Counted from the stretch's first letter, positions 53,199 to 62,320 are shown. The stretch is DNA of 64,000 nucleotides from Leeuwenhoekiella parthenopeia (GCF_020782115.1 NZ_JAJGMW010000015.1:1-64000), one strand, 5' to 3'. Notes: generated by a model not told the origin, from the letters alone. Translations and numbers: made by a program.

Positions 53199-54056
53199 TT
53201 ATTTGCCAGTAAAACTCGCGCCACTTTCATTAAACACGTGTACATCGCGTTGCGGAAATGGAATTACGATGCCTTGCTCCTCAAGTCTGTGTTTACCTTC
53301 TTCCAGTATGTGCCAGTGCAGCGCCCAGTAATCATCATTTGTAGCCCAGAAACGCAGGGACAGATTTACAGAGCTGTCTGCAAGTTCGGTTACCACGATC
53401 ATAGGTTCGGGATGTGGGTCGTGCAATACGGTTTCCTGCTCATTCACCAGTTTAAGAAGAATTTCTTTAGCGAGCTTGATGTCGCTGTCGTACGAAATCC
53501 CCCAGGTTTGTGCATTATGTCTTACGCCTTGCGAGGTGTAATTGATAATGTTGTCGTTTGAAAGTTTTCCATTAGGAATTACTGCCTCCTGGTTTCCAAA
53601 GGTGATAAGGCGTGTGTTAAAAATAGAGATTTCCTTAACCGAACCGTCTACTCCCTGAGCCGAAATCCAGTCTCCTACTTTAAACGGTCTTAAGAGCAAT
53701 ATAAGCACTCCACCGGCAAAGTTGGCCAAAGAGCCCTGCAGGGCAAGACCTATTGCCAGACCGGCAGCACCAATAACGGCAATGAGCGATGATGACTCTA
53801 CTCCTAATTGGGTAATAACCACAACGAATAAGAGTATTTTTAAAGACCAGTTGATGAGGTCTGCTATAAATTTTTCAAGGGTGAGGTCGTAGTCTTTTTT
53901 GTCAAAGAATTTTTTCACCAGTTTGTTGATCACCCGAATGATCCAAAAACCGACGACTAAAGTCAAAATAGCACCTAAAAGACTGGGTAAAAAGTCTATA
54001 ATTTTTTCGCCAAATTTATTGGCATAATCTTCTACTTGGTTGATATCAAATTGCAT
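53199..54056 (-). CDS. MscS-type small-conductance mechanosensitive channel
   Basis: MscS channels open under membrane tension and release osmolytes after a drop in osmolarity. The 285-residue product has three helices (about 22-44, 68-90 and 93-118). The third is the pore-lining helix, with the Gly/Ala pattern AVIGAAGLAIGLALQGSLAN, then the beta domain with VGDWISAQGVDGSVKEISIFN and the VIPNGKL motif. Length and motifs are typical of the basic MscS form. It converges on tsaB with a 3-base gap. It is transcribed alone, divergent from nothing on the plus strand, with dodecin upstream on the same strand. Confidence 0.93.
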   Translation of the reverse strand: MQFDINQVEDYANKFGEKIIDFLPSLLGAILTLVVGFWIIRVINKLVKKFFDKKDYDLTLEKFIADLINWSLKILLFVVVITQLGVESSSLIAVIGAAGLAIGLALQGSLANFAGGVLILLLRPFKVGDWISAQGVDGSVKEISIFNTRLITFGNQEAVIPNGKLSNDNIINYTSQGVRHNAQTWGISYDSDIKLAKEILLKLVNEQETVLHDPHPEPMIVVTELADSSVNLSLRFWATNDDYWALHWHILEEGKHRLEEQGIVIPFPQRDVHVFNESGASFTGK

Positions 54057-54183
54057 ATTTAAATTTTTTACAAAGGTCTGGGATACACTGCAGAAATAAA
54101 AAATACCGTTGTTTAAATTAAGTTAATTCTAATGCCTTGATCGGGCGTTAGTTTATTGAAAATAATAGGTGTTAATTGACAAT

Positions 54184-54215
54184 AAAAAAACCCGCAGAAT
54201 TTTCTGCGGGTTTTT
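54184..54215 (-). terminator. Terminator after the dodecin gene
   Basis: CCCGCAGAA (54191-54199) and TTCTGCGGG (54202-54210) form a perfect stem with a short loop. A-run 54184-54190 gives a seven-T tract on the minus strand after the dodecin stop at 54234. The plus-strand T-run is also good, so the element can work in both directions. Confidence 0.9.
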
Positions 54216-54233
54216 ATTTTTAGTGAGCTGTTT

Positions 54234-54434
54234 TTATTTTACCTCAAAGGTAATCTTTACATTAACCCTGAATTCTGATACGGTATCTCCGGTAACCACA
54301 GCACTTTGTTCATTTACATAAACCGAACGGATGTTCTTAATGGTTTTTGAAGCTTCTTTCACCGCATTAGCGGTTGCCTGTTCCCAGCTTTTATTAGAGC
54401 TGGCTAATACTTCGATTACTTTTAAAACTGCCAT
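54234..54434 (-). CDS. Dodecin (flavin-binding)
   Basis: Dodecin is a small protein that assembles into dodecamers and stores flavins in the cytoplasm. The 66-residue product has the full dodecin pattern: VLKVIEVLASSNKSWEQATA at the N-terminus, a helix with KEASKTIKNI, and the strands RSVYVNEQSAVVTGD and FRVNVKITFEV. The length is normal. It stands alone between the Nfu gene, 85 bases upstream on the same strand, and its own terminator. No clear promoter consensus is visible upstream. Confidence 0.93.
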   Translation of the reverse strand: MAVLKVIEVLASSNKSWEQATANAVKEASKTIKNIRSVYVNEQSAVVTGDTVSEFRVNVKITFEVK

Positions 54435-54519
54435 AATTATCTTTTTTGGTTATTTAAATTGTTAAATCCTCAATTTACGATAATTCGAGCAGTTAAGCTT
54501 TAATGATTTGTTAATCTAG

Positions 54520-55422
54520 CTAGCCATTTATAGCTTCAACGCTATTGATTCTGCCCTGCAGCATTTCCTTAAGCATGGTTTCAATCCCGTTTTTGAGTGT
54601 AAAAGTAGAAGAAGGGCATCCACTGCAGGCTCCCTGCAAAACAACCTGTACGTTTTTGGTTTCCGGATTGTAATGCTTAAACATAATATTGCCGCCGTCA
54701 CTGGCTACGGCCGGTTTTACATACTCTTCAATAATATTGGCGATTTCTTTAGAGGTATCGTCCATATTTTCAAAATCCTGCTCCTTTTGGGCTTCGACAG
54801 CCTGAGGCGTTTTTTTGAAGTTTTCAGAAAGTATTTCTTTGCCGTCTTCAATCCAGTTTTTAATAAATTCCCGTACTTCCTGAAAAACGGAATCCCAGTC
54901 TGCTACCTCATATTTTTGGATGCTTACGTAATTAGAATCCATAAATACTTCTTTCACAAAAGGGAAGTGAAAAAGCTGCAAAGCCAAAGGGGCATTTTTA
55001 GCTTCATCAATATTTTTAAACTCGAGGGTTTCGGTTACAATTTTTTTATTGGTCACAAATTTGAGCACTGCGGGGTTTGGGGTGCTTTCCGCATATACAG
55101 TGACCGGTATTTTCTTGGCAGTCGCGTCTTCAATGATAACAACTCCGTTGTCATTCAGGAAGTTTTCCAGCTGTCCGGCAAGTTCATCCTGCACATCTAT
55201 CCAGTCTACGATGTTAAATTTTTCTACCGCTATAAAATTCTGAGAAATGTAAACTGTTTTTACAAACGGAAGGTAAAAAAGTTGTTGTGCCAAAGGTGAG
55301 TTTTTAGCCTCGTCAATATTGTGAAACTCATAGCTGTTATGGTCTACGAGAAATTTATTTGCCTGAAATTTTTTAATAGCAGGATTTGATGTGGGCTCTA
55401 TAGTAATGGAGTAAGTGCTCAT
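54520..55422 (-). CDS. Nfu-type iron-sulfur scaffold with duplicated N-terminal domain
   Basis: Nfu proteins carry Fe-S clusters to target apoproteins. The 300-residue product has two copies of the Nfu N-terminal domain, about 1-90 and 107-193. They share EFHNIDEAKNSPLAQQLFY and EFKNIDEAKNAPLALQLFH as well as SNPAIKKF/TPNPAVLKF. A linker of about 25 residues leads to the NifU C-terminal domain (about 220-298) with the cluster-binding CSGC at 266-269. Most bacterial Nfu proteins have none or one N-terminal domain. The ATG at 55422 is supported by the -7 box just upstream. It is divergent from the PorP/SprF-like gene. Confidence 0.92.
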   Translation of the reverse strand: MSTYSITIEPTSNPAIKKFQANKFLVDHNSYEFHNIDEAKNSPLAQQLFYLPFVKTVYISQNFIAVEKFNIVDWIDVQDELAGQLENFLNDNGVVIIEDATAKKIPVTVYAESTPNPAVLKFVTNKKIVTETLEFKNIDEAKNAPLALQLFHFPFVKEVFMDSNYVSIQKYEVADWDSVFQEVREFIKNWIEDGKEILSENFKKTPQAVEAQKEQDFENMDDTSKEIANIIEEYVKPAVASDGGNIMFKHYNPETKNVQVVLQGACSGCPSSTFTLKNGIETMLKEMLQGRINSVEAING

Positions 55423-55439
55423 AGTAAAAAATTTTGATG

Positions 55440-55447
55440 CAAATTTA
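55440..55447 (-). promoter_or_regulatory. Putative -7 box for the Nfu gene
   Basis: On the minus strand, TAAATTTG matches TAnnTTTG exactly. Transcription would start near 55434, about 12 bases before the ATG at 55422. No TTG is seen at the ideal upstream distance. Confidence 0.5.
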
Positions 55448-55562
55448 GTTTTTTTAGACGGGACGTGTATTTTTTTCAGGGTCTAACTCGCTTGCCAATC
55501 ATAATTTATTTAGATTTACAACGTTGGGTACCAATCGCACTAACAGCATTTTTAGAAGCTTC

Positions 55563-56561
55563 ATGTTGAATAAAAAAATTCTTTTCAGTTTACTGCTTTT
55601 ATGGGGCTTGTCGAGCCGGGCGCAGGAGGGTATCCCGGTCTATTGGGATTATCTTACCGAAAATCTGTATTTACTGCATCCGTCGATGGCGGGAGCTGCA
55701 AATTCAAATCAGATACGACTTACCGGAAGACAGCAATGGTTTGATGTTGAGGACGCACCTAATCTGTACACAGCTTCGGTTAACGGCCGTGTGGGAGATA
55801 AGGTAGGTCTGGGTGCTATTCTATTTTCAGATGAAAACGGAAACTTCTCGCAACGCGGATTTTTCGGAACTTTTGCATATCACTTACTGCTTTCACGCAA
55901 TTACGTAGATCTTAATCAGTTGTCATTTGGCATTAACGTGGGGGTAATGCAAAATACCCTTGATGAAAGTGCTTTTGATTTAACCGATTTTGATCCCATA
56001 ATTTCCGGCGGAAGCCAGACCGATAATTACTTCAACGTAGATATTGGGATGTCCTATTACTTCCTTGATTTTTATGCACACGCTACCGTTAAGAATGTTT
56101 TACCGCGTCAGCGTGCAATTTTTACTCCGGAATTAGAATCAACCAATCAGCGGCGGTATTTAGCTTCTGTGGGTTATGTTTTTGGAAAGTTCAACAGTCC
56201 GTGGAGTTATGAGCCATCTTTGATGCTTCAGGCAACTGATGAGACTCAGGAAGTAAGTATCGATGTCAACGGAAAGGTGTACCGTAAATTTGACTGGGGC
56301 AAACTATGGGGTGGTCTTTCGTACCGCCGCAATCTGGATGGTGCGCAATACCTTACGGAAGACGGAGCGGTGACAAGCCAGCGCTCACAATACCTTACGC
56401 CATTTGTCGGGATCACCTATAATCGCTTCCTGGTAGGATATACCTACTCGTATCAGCGAAATGACATCGTTCTTAGTAATGGTTTCCACCAGATCACCCT
56501 TGGCTACGATTTTGGTGAGCGACGGGAGCCTTATGAATGTAACTGTCCGGCGATTAATTAA
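55563..56561 (+). CDS. PorP/SprF family type IX secretion outer-membrane protein
   Basis: PorP/SprF proteins are outer-membrane barrels, one of which works with the PorK/L/M/N core while others help export specific adhesins. The frame opens at a TTG (55524), but the ATG at 55563 gives the signal peptide MLNKKILFSLLLLWGLSSRAQ, so I use it (332 residues). The conserved start of the mature protein GIPVYWDYLTENLYLLHPSM (N-terminal YxxN...HP), then GAGANSN-like AGAANSNQIRLTGRQQW, is typical, and the last strands end near YDFGERREPYECNCP. No adhesin gene is adjacent, so this is an orphan copy. It overlaps the convergent murI by 4 bases. Confidence 0.88.
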   Translation: MLNKKILFSLLLLWGLSSRAQEGIPVYWDYLTENLYLLHPSMAGAANSNQIRLTGRQQWFDVEDAPNLYTASVNGRVGDKVGLGAILFSDENGNFSQRGFFGTFAYHLLLSRNYVDLNQLSFGINVGVMQNTLDESAFDLTDFDPIISGGSQTDNYFNVDIGMSYYFLDFYAHATVKNVLPRQRAIFTPELESTNQRRYLASVGYVFGKFNSPWSYEPSLMLQATDETQEVSIDVNGKVYRKFDWGKLWGGLSYRRNLDGAQYLTEDGAVTSQRSQYLTPFVGITYNRFLVGYTYSYQRNDIVLSNGFHQITLGYDFGERREPYECNCPAIN

Positions 56562-57346
56562 AAATCCAAATAACCTACTTCTTTTTTTGATACAACATCC
56601 TGTGTGAGATGCACAAGGGTCTCTACAGATGCATTGGTATAGAGGCTATGGCTTCCTTTTTCTTTAGAAGTATTCAATAAGGAATTAGACTCCAAAATCT
56701 TACGGGTTTGAAGGGCAACCGCCCGGCCACTATCTATAATTTGCACTTCTTCCGGCAACAATTCTTTTAAAATGGGAATCAAATACGGGTAATGGCTACA
56801 GCCCAGTACCAGATAATCCATATTTTCAGCAATCATTGGGTCGAGATAGGTTTGGAGTAATTCGCGTGTTTCGGTTGTGTTTATGAGCCCTTTTTCAATA
56901 CGTTCTACCAGACCTGTGCCTATGACCTCAATTACGTTTAAATCGCTCGCATACAGGCTTGAGGTACGGGCAAAAAGTGCGCTGCTTAAAGTTCCTTTGG
57001 TGGCCAAAATGCCAATGGTTTTGCTTTTGGAAGATAAGGCAGCAGGTTTAATTGCGGGCTCAATCCCTATGAACGGAATGGGATAGGTTTTCCTAAGGAA
57101 GTCAATGGCGTTTGTTGTAGCGGTATTGCAGGCAACCACGATGAGTTTACAATGGAGTTCAAGTAGCTTTTCGGTATTTTTTACGGAAAGTGCCAGAATC
57201 TCTTCGGCTGATTTTTCGCCATAGGGCGCATTACGGCTATCGGCCAGATAAATGCTGTTTTCGTGCGGAAGAAGGCTAATGACCTCTTTCCAAATAGAAG
57301 TGCCTCCTACGCCGCTGTCAAAAAAACCGATGGGTTGCTTACTCAT
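56558..57346 (-). CDS. murI: Glutamate racemase
   Basis: MurI makes D-glutamate for peptidoglycan by racemising L-glutamate. The 262-residue product has the two catalytic cysteines, Cys73 in VVACNTATTN and Cys183 in VLGCSHYPY. The Asp/Ser motif FFDSGVGGTS near residues 8-17, PYGEKS near 41-46 and the His at 185 are also present. It is the last gene of the minus-strand envelope cluster, with only a terminator between it and the preceding skp gene, so it may have its own promoter. Its 3' end overlaps the PorP-like gene by 4 bases. Confidence 0.96.
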   Translation of the reverse strand: MSKQPIGFFDSGVGGTSIWKEVISLLPHENSIYLADSRNAPYGEKSAEEILALSVKNTEKLLELHCKLIVVACNTATTNAIDFLRKTYPIPFIGIEPAIKPAALSSKSKTIGILATKGTLSSALFARTSSLYASDLNVIEVIGTGLVERIEKGLINTTETRELLQTYLDPMIAENMDYLVLGCSHYPYLIPILKELLPEEVQIIDSGRAVALQTRKILESNSLLNTSKEKGSHSLYTNASVETLVHLTQDVVSKKEVGYLDF

Positions 57347-57353
57347 AGCTTCA

Positions 57354-57393
57354 AAAATAAAAAACTGCCCTTTCGATTGCTCAAAAGGGCAGT
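57354..57393 (-). terminator. Terminator after the short skp gene
   Basis: On the minus strand, ACTGCCCTTT pairs with AAAGGGCAGT (plus 57364-57373 with 57384-57393) around a 10-base loop, followed by TTTTTATTTTT. It lies 24 bases after the skp stop and ends just before the murI ATG at 57346. Confidence 0.88.
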
Positions 57394-57416
57394 GATTTTT
57401 ATTTAGGATTTAAGAT

Positions 57417-57929
57417 TTAGATACCTAATTCTTTCTTTACATCCGGCATAAGGTCATAACCGTCTGCAAGGATTAAACCGGTTCCTGTAGTACTGTCCAG
57501 GACGTATTTAAAACCTTTTGCACGTGCTACTTTTTGAATCGCGGTACGCGCTTTTTCAATAATAGGTTGTAAAGCTTCAGCTTCTTTCTTTTGAAGATCT
57601 CTTAACGCATTTTGACGGTATTCCATAATCTTGTTACGGGTTTGTTCCACTTCAGCCTGACGCTGTAAGTTGGTTTCGTCAGTTTGGTTAGGAGCTTCAT
57701 TGCCATAACGGGTCATGGTTTTCTTAAGCTCTTCGGCCATAGTATTCATCTCTGCATCATAAGAGCTTTGAAGTTTTTCTAAGTCGGCCTGAGCCTGCTT
57801 ATATTGAGGCATAGAGGTAAGCAAATCCTGAGTCGCAATATGGGCAACTTTTAAATCTTGAGCTTGCATAAATCCTGTCGTTCCTAAAATTAGGGCTAAG
57901 GCTACAACTAGGGTTTTAACGTGTTTCAT
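57417..57929 (-). CDS. skp: OmpH/Skp family periplasmic chaperone (short)
   Basis: Skp-type trimers hold unfolded outer-membrane proteins in the periplasm on the way to BamA. The 170-residue product has a signal peptide (about 1-23, ending GFMQAQ), then the short strand LKVAHIATQDLLTSMPQYKQ that starts all OmpH proteins, a long helical tentacle (about 45-125) rich in Gln, Glu and Lys, and a closing strand near FKYVLDSTTGTGLILADGYD. The size matches ordinary Skp. It lies downstream of the longer paralogue with a 71-base gap, and a strong terminator follows it. Confidence 0.93.
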   Translation of the reverse strand: MKHVKTLVVALALILGTTGFMQAQDLKVAHIATQDLLTSMPQYKQAQADLEKLQSSYDAEMNTMAEELKKTMTRYGNEAPNQTDETNLQRQAEVEQTRNKIMEYRQNALRDLQKKEAEALQPIIEKARTAIQKVARAKGFKYVLDSTTGTGLILADGYDLMPDVKKELGI

Positions 57930-58000
57930 TGTTCTGATATTAAGTGTTATAATTATTTAAAAAGTAATTGCCCTTTTAAACTCGTGACCGGAGTAAATTT

Positions 58001-58945
58001 TTAGTTAATAGAATCCTTTTGTTTTTTTCTGCTCTCTAAAATACTGTCTCTTCGGCGCTGACGCTCCTTTAAAATCTGCTGTCTGCGCTGTTCCGGCGTT
58101 AGCGTACCCGGTGGTGTTTCGCCCGGCAATCCCGGTGGATTGCTGGAGTTACTGCCTCCGGATCTTGCAGCCTCGACCGAGTCTTTTCTGCGTTGACGTT
58201 CTTCTATGATTTCACGTCGTCGACGTTCAAATTCTTCTCTTTTAGCGTTTTGTATAGAATCCCGAGTTGCTTTACGTGCTTCTATAAGCTGTTCGCGTTC
58301 GGTTTGCTTGGCGTTATTTGCCGCTTCGCGTGCTTCCCGTTCACGTACTTCTTCAACGCTTAGGGCTTCCGTGCGCTCCAGATCGTCTTTGTCTGACCGC
58401 GATTGAACTTGATTGCGTTTTGAAGAGCGTTTGATGCTCAATAGAATCTGATCGCTTACATCATGGCGCTTATCAGCATACAACATAACCAAATCTGACG
58501 ATTTATCAAGTACAAAGTCATATTGTCTGGCTGCGCCTATTTCCTGAACCGCATTAAAAACCTGATCCTGTATGGGTTCAATTAAAACGCTGCGTTGCTT
58601 CATCAAATCACCTTCCGGGCCAAAACGCTTTTGTTGATATTCTAAAATTTCATTTTGCATAAAGCGAATTTCGTCTTCGCGCTCCTTAATGAGTTCTTGC
58701 GTGAGCAGTACCCGCTCGTTCTCCAGAGCCTGCTTCATTTGCTCTATTTCATTGTTGCGTTTCTCGATCTCACTCTTCCACTCGGCAACGCGTTTGTCAA
58801 GTTGGGTTTGTGCTTCCTGATACTCGGGAACATTTTCTAAAATGTAATTCATGTCAACATAACCTATTCGAATACTACGCTGTGCTTTTAAATCGGTCGC
58901 AAAGAAACTCAATGCGAGACTGAAAATTAAAACGTGTGCTCTCAT
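58001..58945 (-). CDS. OmpH/Skp family protein with long charged C-terminal extension
   Basis: This 314-residue paralogue of the short Skp has a signal peptide (about 1-21) and a normal OmpH core: IRIGYVDMNYILENVPEYQE, a helical tentacle, and YDFVLDKSSDLVMLYADK ending near residue 165. It is followed by an extension of about 140 residues. The extension is very rich in Arg, Glu, Lys and Asp with repeated RRxREIIEERQRRKDS-like segments, and a Pro/Gly-rich break (SNPPGLPGETPPGTL) before a last charged helix. It is predicted to form a long charged helix or coiled coil, far beyond usual Skp length. It lies 34 bases after bamA, so it is almost certainly co-transcribed with it. Confidence 0.9.
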   Translation of the reverse strand: MRAHVLIFSLALSFFATDLKAQRSIRIGYVDMNYILENVPEYQEAQTQLDKRVAEWKSEIEKRNNEIEQMKQALENERVLLTQELIKEREDEIRFMQNEILEYQQKRFGPEGDLMKQRSVLIEPIQDQVFNAVQEIGAARQYDFVLDKSSDLVMLYADKRHDVSDQILLSIKRSSKRNQVQSRSDKDDLERTEALSVEEVREREAREAANNAKQTEREQLIEARKATRDSIQNAKREEFERRRREIIEERQRRKDSVEAARSGGSNSSNPPGLPGETPPGTLTPEQRRQQILKERQRRRDSILESRKKQKDSIN

Positions 58946-58979
58946 AGATACAGGTACTTTAGAAAATATCGTGCCAAAA

Positions 58980-61565
58980 TTAAAATTGCTGACCGATTAT
59001 GAAGTGTGTTTCCCAACCATTAGGACCTCCAACGGTTCCCGGAATAGGATCAAACCCATAACCAAAATCAATACCCAGCAAACCAAATGCGGGCATAAAT
59101 ATACGAATACCTGCACCGGCTGAACGGTTCATTAAGAACGGATTATAATCTCTAAAATTGTCAAACGAAGAACCTGCTTCTGCAAATATCAGTGCATAGA
59201 TTGATGCGGAAGGTTTTAAGGTTATAGGGTAACGCAATTCAAACTCAAATTTGTTGTAGATGGTGGCGCCATCATTAGGATCTAAATCGGGGTTTTCAGA
59301 TCGATCCTGAGGAAGTACAGATTGGTTTGGATAACCTCTTAAACGAATAACCTCACGCCCGTCCAGTGCAAAACCACCAAGGCCGTCACCACCCAAAAAG
59401 AAGCGGTCAAATGGCGGGATGCCACGGTCGTTGTTGTACGCGCCGAGGAAACCAAACTCTACCTTGCTGCTTAAAACCAGTTTACCTACCAGAGACGTAA
59501 ACCACTGCCCTTCAAACTTCACTTTATAATACTCAAGCCAGTTAAAGCGTTCCTGGTCTATTTCTGCAACGGCCTGTCTGTCTCCTGCAGCTTCAGCTAC
59601 AGCACGATCCTCTGCAAGTTGTTTATAGTCGGTCCCATTCCATAGTGAATAGGGTGGAGCAAGCTTGGCTGTTAGATTAAATTTAGACCCTGATCTTGGA
59701 AAAATTGGGTTGATGTCGGTTTCATTACGCGAAATACCAATGGTATATGCCAGGTTTTCAGAAGAACCGTTACCAAAAGTAAACAGACCTACGTTGTAGT
59801 TTTTCAAATCAAAGTGCTGAAAGCTTATAGCATGTGAGATGGTAAAGAAGTTATCAGGTACTTCCAATCGTTTGGCCAGACCAATAGATCCACCGGTAAT
59901 TAGGAAACGCTGATCTCTATCGGGTCTTGCACGGCCACCACCGCTAAAATCAAAACGGTACTGTACACTGTGTGAAAAGCTTAACTGCAATTGCACCGGC
60001 TTTTTACCTCCTAACCAGGGCTCAACAAGTGAAGCACTATAGGTTTGATAAAAGGTACTGGCCTGTGCACGTAAACTGAATTTTTGACCATCTCCCATCG
60101 GAAGCGGTTTATAGGCTTCCTTATTAAACAGATTCTGGATGGAAAAGTTGTTAAACGAAAGTCCCAGAGTTCCCACAAAGCCACCGCCACCGTAACCTCC
60201 CTGAAGTTCGATCTGGCTGGCGCCCTGTTCTACAAGAGCGTAGTTGATATCAATGGTGCCGTCATAAGGGTTGGCATTCAAAAACTGCGGATTAAGCTGT
60301 TCCGGGTCAAAGAAACCGGTTTGTCCCAATTCACGGGTTGTTTGCAATACGGCTGCCTGACTGTAACGCTGTCCGGGACGCGTACGCAGATTGCGATAGA
60401 TTACGCGGTCTTTGGTTTTGTCGTTGCCGGTAATGGTAATGCGGTCGAAATATGCGAGTTTACCTTCAGTAATGCGTATTTCAAAATCTATGGTGTCGTT
60501 TTCTACATTGGTTTCAACAGGGTTGATAGAAGAGAACAAATAACCACTGTTTTTATATAGGTTAGACAGGTCATCTGCATTAGGATCCCCATCTTTAGAA
60601 ATTCGTTCTTTAAGCAGAACTCCGTTGTAAACATCTCCTTTCTCAAGGCCAAGTTGCATGGCGAGTTCACGGTCTGAATATACTGTGTTTCCTAAGAAAT
60701 CTATATCACCTATGTAGTACTTGTCGCCTTCCTCAACGGTAAGTTTTAGGGTGATTAGATCCTCACCGCTTTTAATAAGCGTGTCTGAAACGATACGGGC
60801 ATCTCTAAAACCTTTCTCTTTGTATTTATCAATTACCGAAACTTTATCCTCAGCATAGTTCTCTGCGATGTATTTAGAGCGTTTCCAGAAGCGGATGAGG
60901 TTTTTCTGCTTGGTGTTTTTCATTTGCTTGCGCAACTTGGAGTCTGATAACTGCTCATTGCCAATGAAATCAATGTCTTCGATCTTCACACGGTCGCTGA
61001 GTTCTACATTGACGAGCATGTCTACCTTTTGCCCACCTACAGAGTCTGTAACAGGCCGGGTAATGATGCTTACCTTAGAGTTGAGATAACCCTCTTTCTT
61101 GTATTTGTTCTCAATATAGAATTTGGTCTTGGTAATCAGGTTTTCGGTAACCTTGGCGCCTTTTTTAAGATCATTGTCTTTAATGATGTCTTTGGCTTTT
61201 TTCTCCTTAATACCATTTACGGTTACTTTATTAAGCTCGGGTACTTCCTCAATTTCAAATTTGAGGTCTACCACATCGCCATTGATGGTTGCGTAGAGAT
61301 TGATGTCGCTAAAAAGATCAAGATCCCAGAGCTTTTTGATTACATTGCTGATGCGGTCACCGGGAAGGTAAACCTGCTCCCCGGGTCTCAAGCGGGTAAA
61401 GGCAATTACGGTTTGCTCGTTGTATTGTTTTGCACCTACTACCGATATCTCACCGATAGTGTATTGTTTACCGTTTGACACCGGTAAATCCTGCTGTGCA
61501 AAAAGGGAGGTAAACGTAAAACAGCTTACTAATAGGGACATTAAAAGGCGCTGTTTAACAGGCAT
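58980..61565 (-). CDS. bamA: Outer-membrane protein assembly factor BamA
   Basis: BamA inserts beta-barrel proteins into the outer membrane. The frame extends to 61700 inside uppS, but the ATG at 61565 gives a proper signal peptide (MPVKQRLLMSLLVSCFTFTS...FAQ) and begins 4 bases after the uppS stop, so I use it (861 residues). Several POTRA domains occupy roughly residues 30-430, ending near GYGGGGFVGTLG. The barrel follows, with a VIRLRGYPNQSVLP loop 6 signature near residue 750 and a final aromatic HFIIGQQF strand. It lies in the nadK-porG-uppS-bamA-skp-skp cluster and would assemble the barrels encoded elsewhere in the window, including SprA. Confidence 0.95.
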   Translation of the reverse strand: MPVKQRLLMSLLVSCFTFTSLFAQQDLPVSNGKQYTIGEISVVGAKQYNEQTVIAFTRLRPGEQVYLPGDRISNVIKKLWDLDLFSDINLYATINGDVVDLKFEIEEVPELNKVTVNGIKEKKAKDIIKDNDLKKGAKVTENLITKTKFYIENKYKKEGYLNSKVSIITRPVTDSVGGQKVDMLVNVELSDRVKIEDIDFIGNEQLSDSKLRKQMKNTKQKNLIRFWKRSKYIAENYAEDKVSVIDKYKEKGFRDARIVSDTLIKSGEDLITLKLTVEEGDKYYIGDIDFLGNTVYSDRELAMQLGLEKGDVYNGVLLKERISKDGDPNADDLSNLYKNSGYLFSSINPVETNVENDTIDFEIRITEGKLAYFDRITITGNDKTKDRVIYRNLRTRPGQRYSQAAVLQTTRELGQTGFFDPEQLNPQFLNANPYDGTIDINYALVEQGASQIELQGGYGGGGFVGTLGLSFNNFSIQNLFNKEAYKPLPMGDGQKFSLRAQASTFYQTYSASLVEPWLGGKKPVQLQLSFSHSVQYRFDFSGGGRARPDRDQRFLITGGSIGLAKRLEVPDNFFTISHAISFQHFDLKNYNVGLFTFGNGSSENLAYTIGISRNETDINPIFPRSGSKFNLTAKLAPPYSLWNGTDYKQLAEDRAVAEAAGDRQAVAEIDQERFNWLEYYKVKFEGQWFTSLVGKLVLSSKVEFGFLGAYNNDRGIPPFDRFFLGGDGLGGFALDGREVIRLRGYPNQSVLPQDRSENPDLDPNDGATIYNKFEFELRYPITLKPSASIYALIFAEAGSSFDNFRDYNPFLMNRSAGAGIRIFMPAFGLLGIDFGYGFDPIPGTVGGPNGWETHFIIGQQF

Positions 61566-61569
61566 CTGT

Positions 61570-62310
61570 TTAATTAATTTGCTCACTCGTCTTTCCAAAT
61601 CGTCGTTCTCTTTTCTGATAGTTATAAATAGCTTCGTACAGATGTTCTTTCGTAAAATCGGGCCACAGCACCGGTGTAAAATACAACTCGGCATAGGCAA
61701 TTTGCCACAATAAAAAATTACTTATACGCTGCTCACCGCTGGTACGTATAAGTAAGTCTACGTCAGGCAAATCGTGTGTGTACAAATGCTCCTTAATGAC
61801 TGACTCGTTTATTGAATGTGGCGAAATTAAGTTTTTTTTAACTTTTTGACTGATTTCCTGAACTGTTTTTATAAGCTCCTCCCGCGCGCCGTAACTCAGG
61901 GCGAGGGTAAGCTTTAAACGGGAATTCGTTTTTGTTTTTTCGATAACTTCATTAAGCTCGTTCTGGGCTTTTTCGGGCAGGCTGTTTAAACTGCCTATCG
62001 CCGAAAGTGAGATGTCATTATCCTGAAGTGTTTTAATTTCCTTCTTTAAAGAGGAAACCAAAAGGTTCATCAGCGTATCTACTTCAAACTTGGGTCTGTT
62101 CCAGTTTTCGGTAGAAAATGCATAGAGGGTTATATAAGGTACTCCCAGTTCTGCACATGCCTCGATGGTTTGTCGTACGGCTTTAGTGCCTTTCTTATGG
62201 CCTTTTACCCGTAATAATCCCTGATTTTTTGCCCATCTTCCATTGCCATCCATAATAACGGCGATGTGTTGGGGCAGTCTCTCAAGGTTAAGTTGGTTTA
62301 AAAATTCCAT
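61570..62310 (-). CDS. uppS: Isoprenyl (undecaprenyl) diphosphate synthase
   Basis: UppS extends farnesyl diphosphate to the C55 lipid carrier used in peptidoglycan and polysaccharide synthesis. The 246-residue product has the catalytic Asp in IAVIMDGNGRWAK near residues 17-29, the FSTENWNRP region (about 70-78), and the C-terminal PDVDLLIRTSGEQRISNFLLW (about 184-204) with the substrate-binding Arg residues. Length is normal. It starts 10 bases after the porG-like gene stop and ends 4 bases before bamA, so these are one transcription unit. Confidence 0.97.
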   Translation of the reverse strand: MEFLNQLNLERLPQHIAVIMDGNGRWAKNQGLLRVKGHKKGTKAVRQTIEACAELGVPYITLYAFSTENWNRPKFEVDTLMNLLVSSLKKEIKTLQDNDISLSAIGSLNSLPEKAQNELNEVIEKTKTNSRLKLTLALSYGAREELIKTVQEISQKVKKNLISPHSINESVIKEHLYTHDLPDVDLLIRTSGEQRISNFLLWQIAYAELYFTPVLWPDFTKEHLYEAIYNYQKRERRFGKTSEQIN

Positions 62311-62320
62311 TCAAATTGTA

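Noticed and set aside
54673-55299. 208-codon forward frame antisense to the Nfu gene
   Set aside because: The Phe-, Tyr- and Lys-rich translation mirrors the conserved Nfu gene and shows no signal or domain.
61566-61700. Longer bamA start at 61700
   Set aside because: It would overlap uppS by 131 bases and hide the signal peptide that begins at the ATG at 61565.
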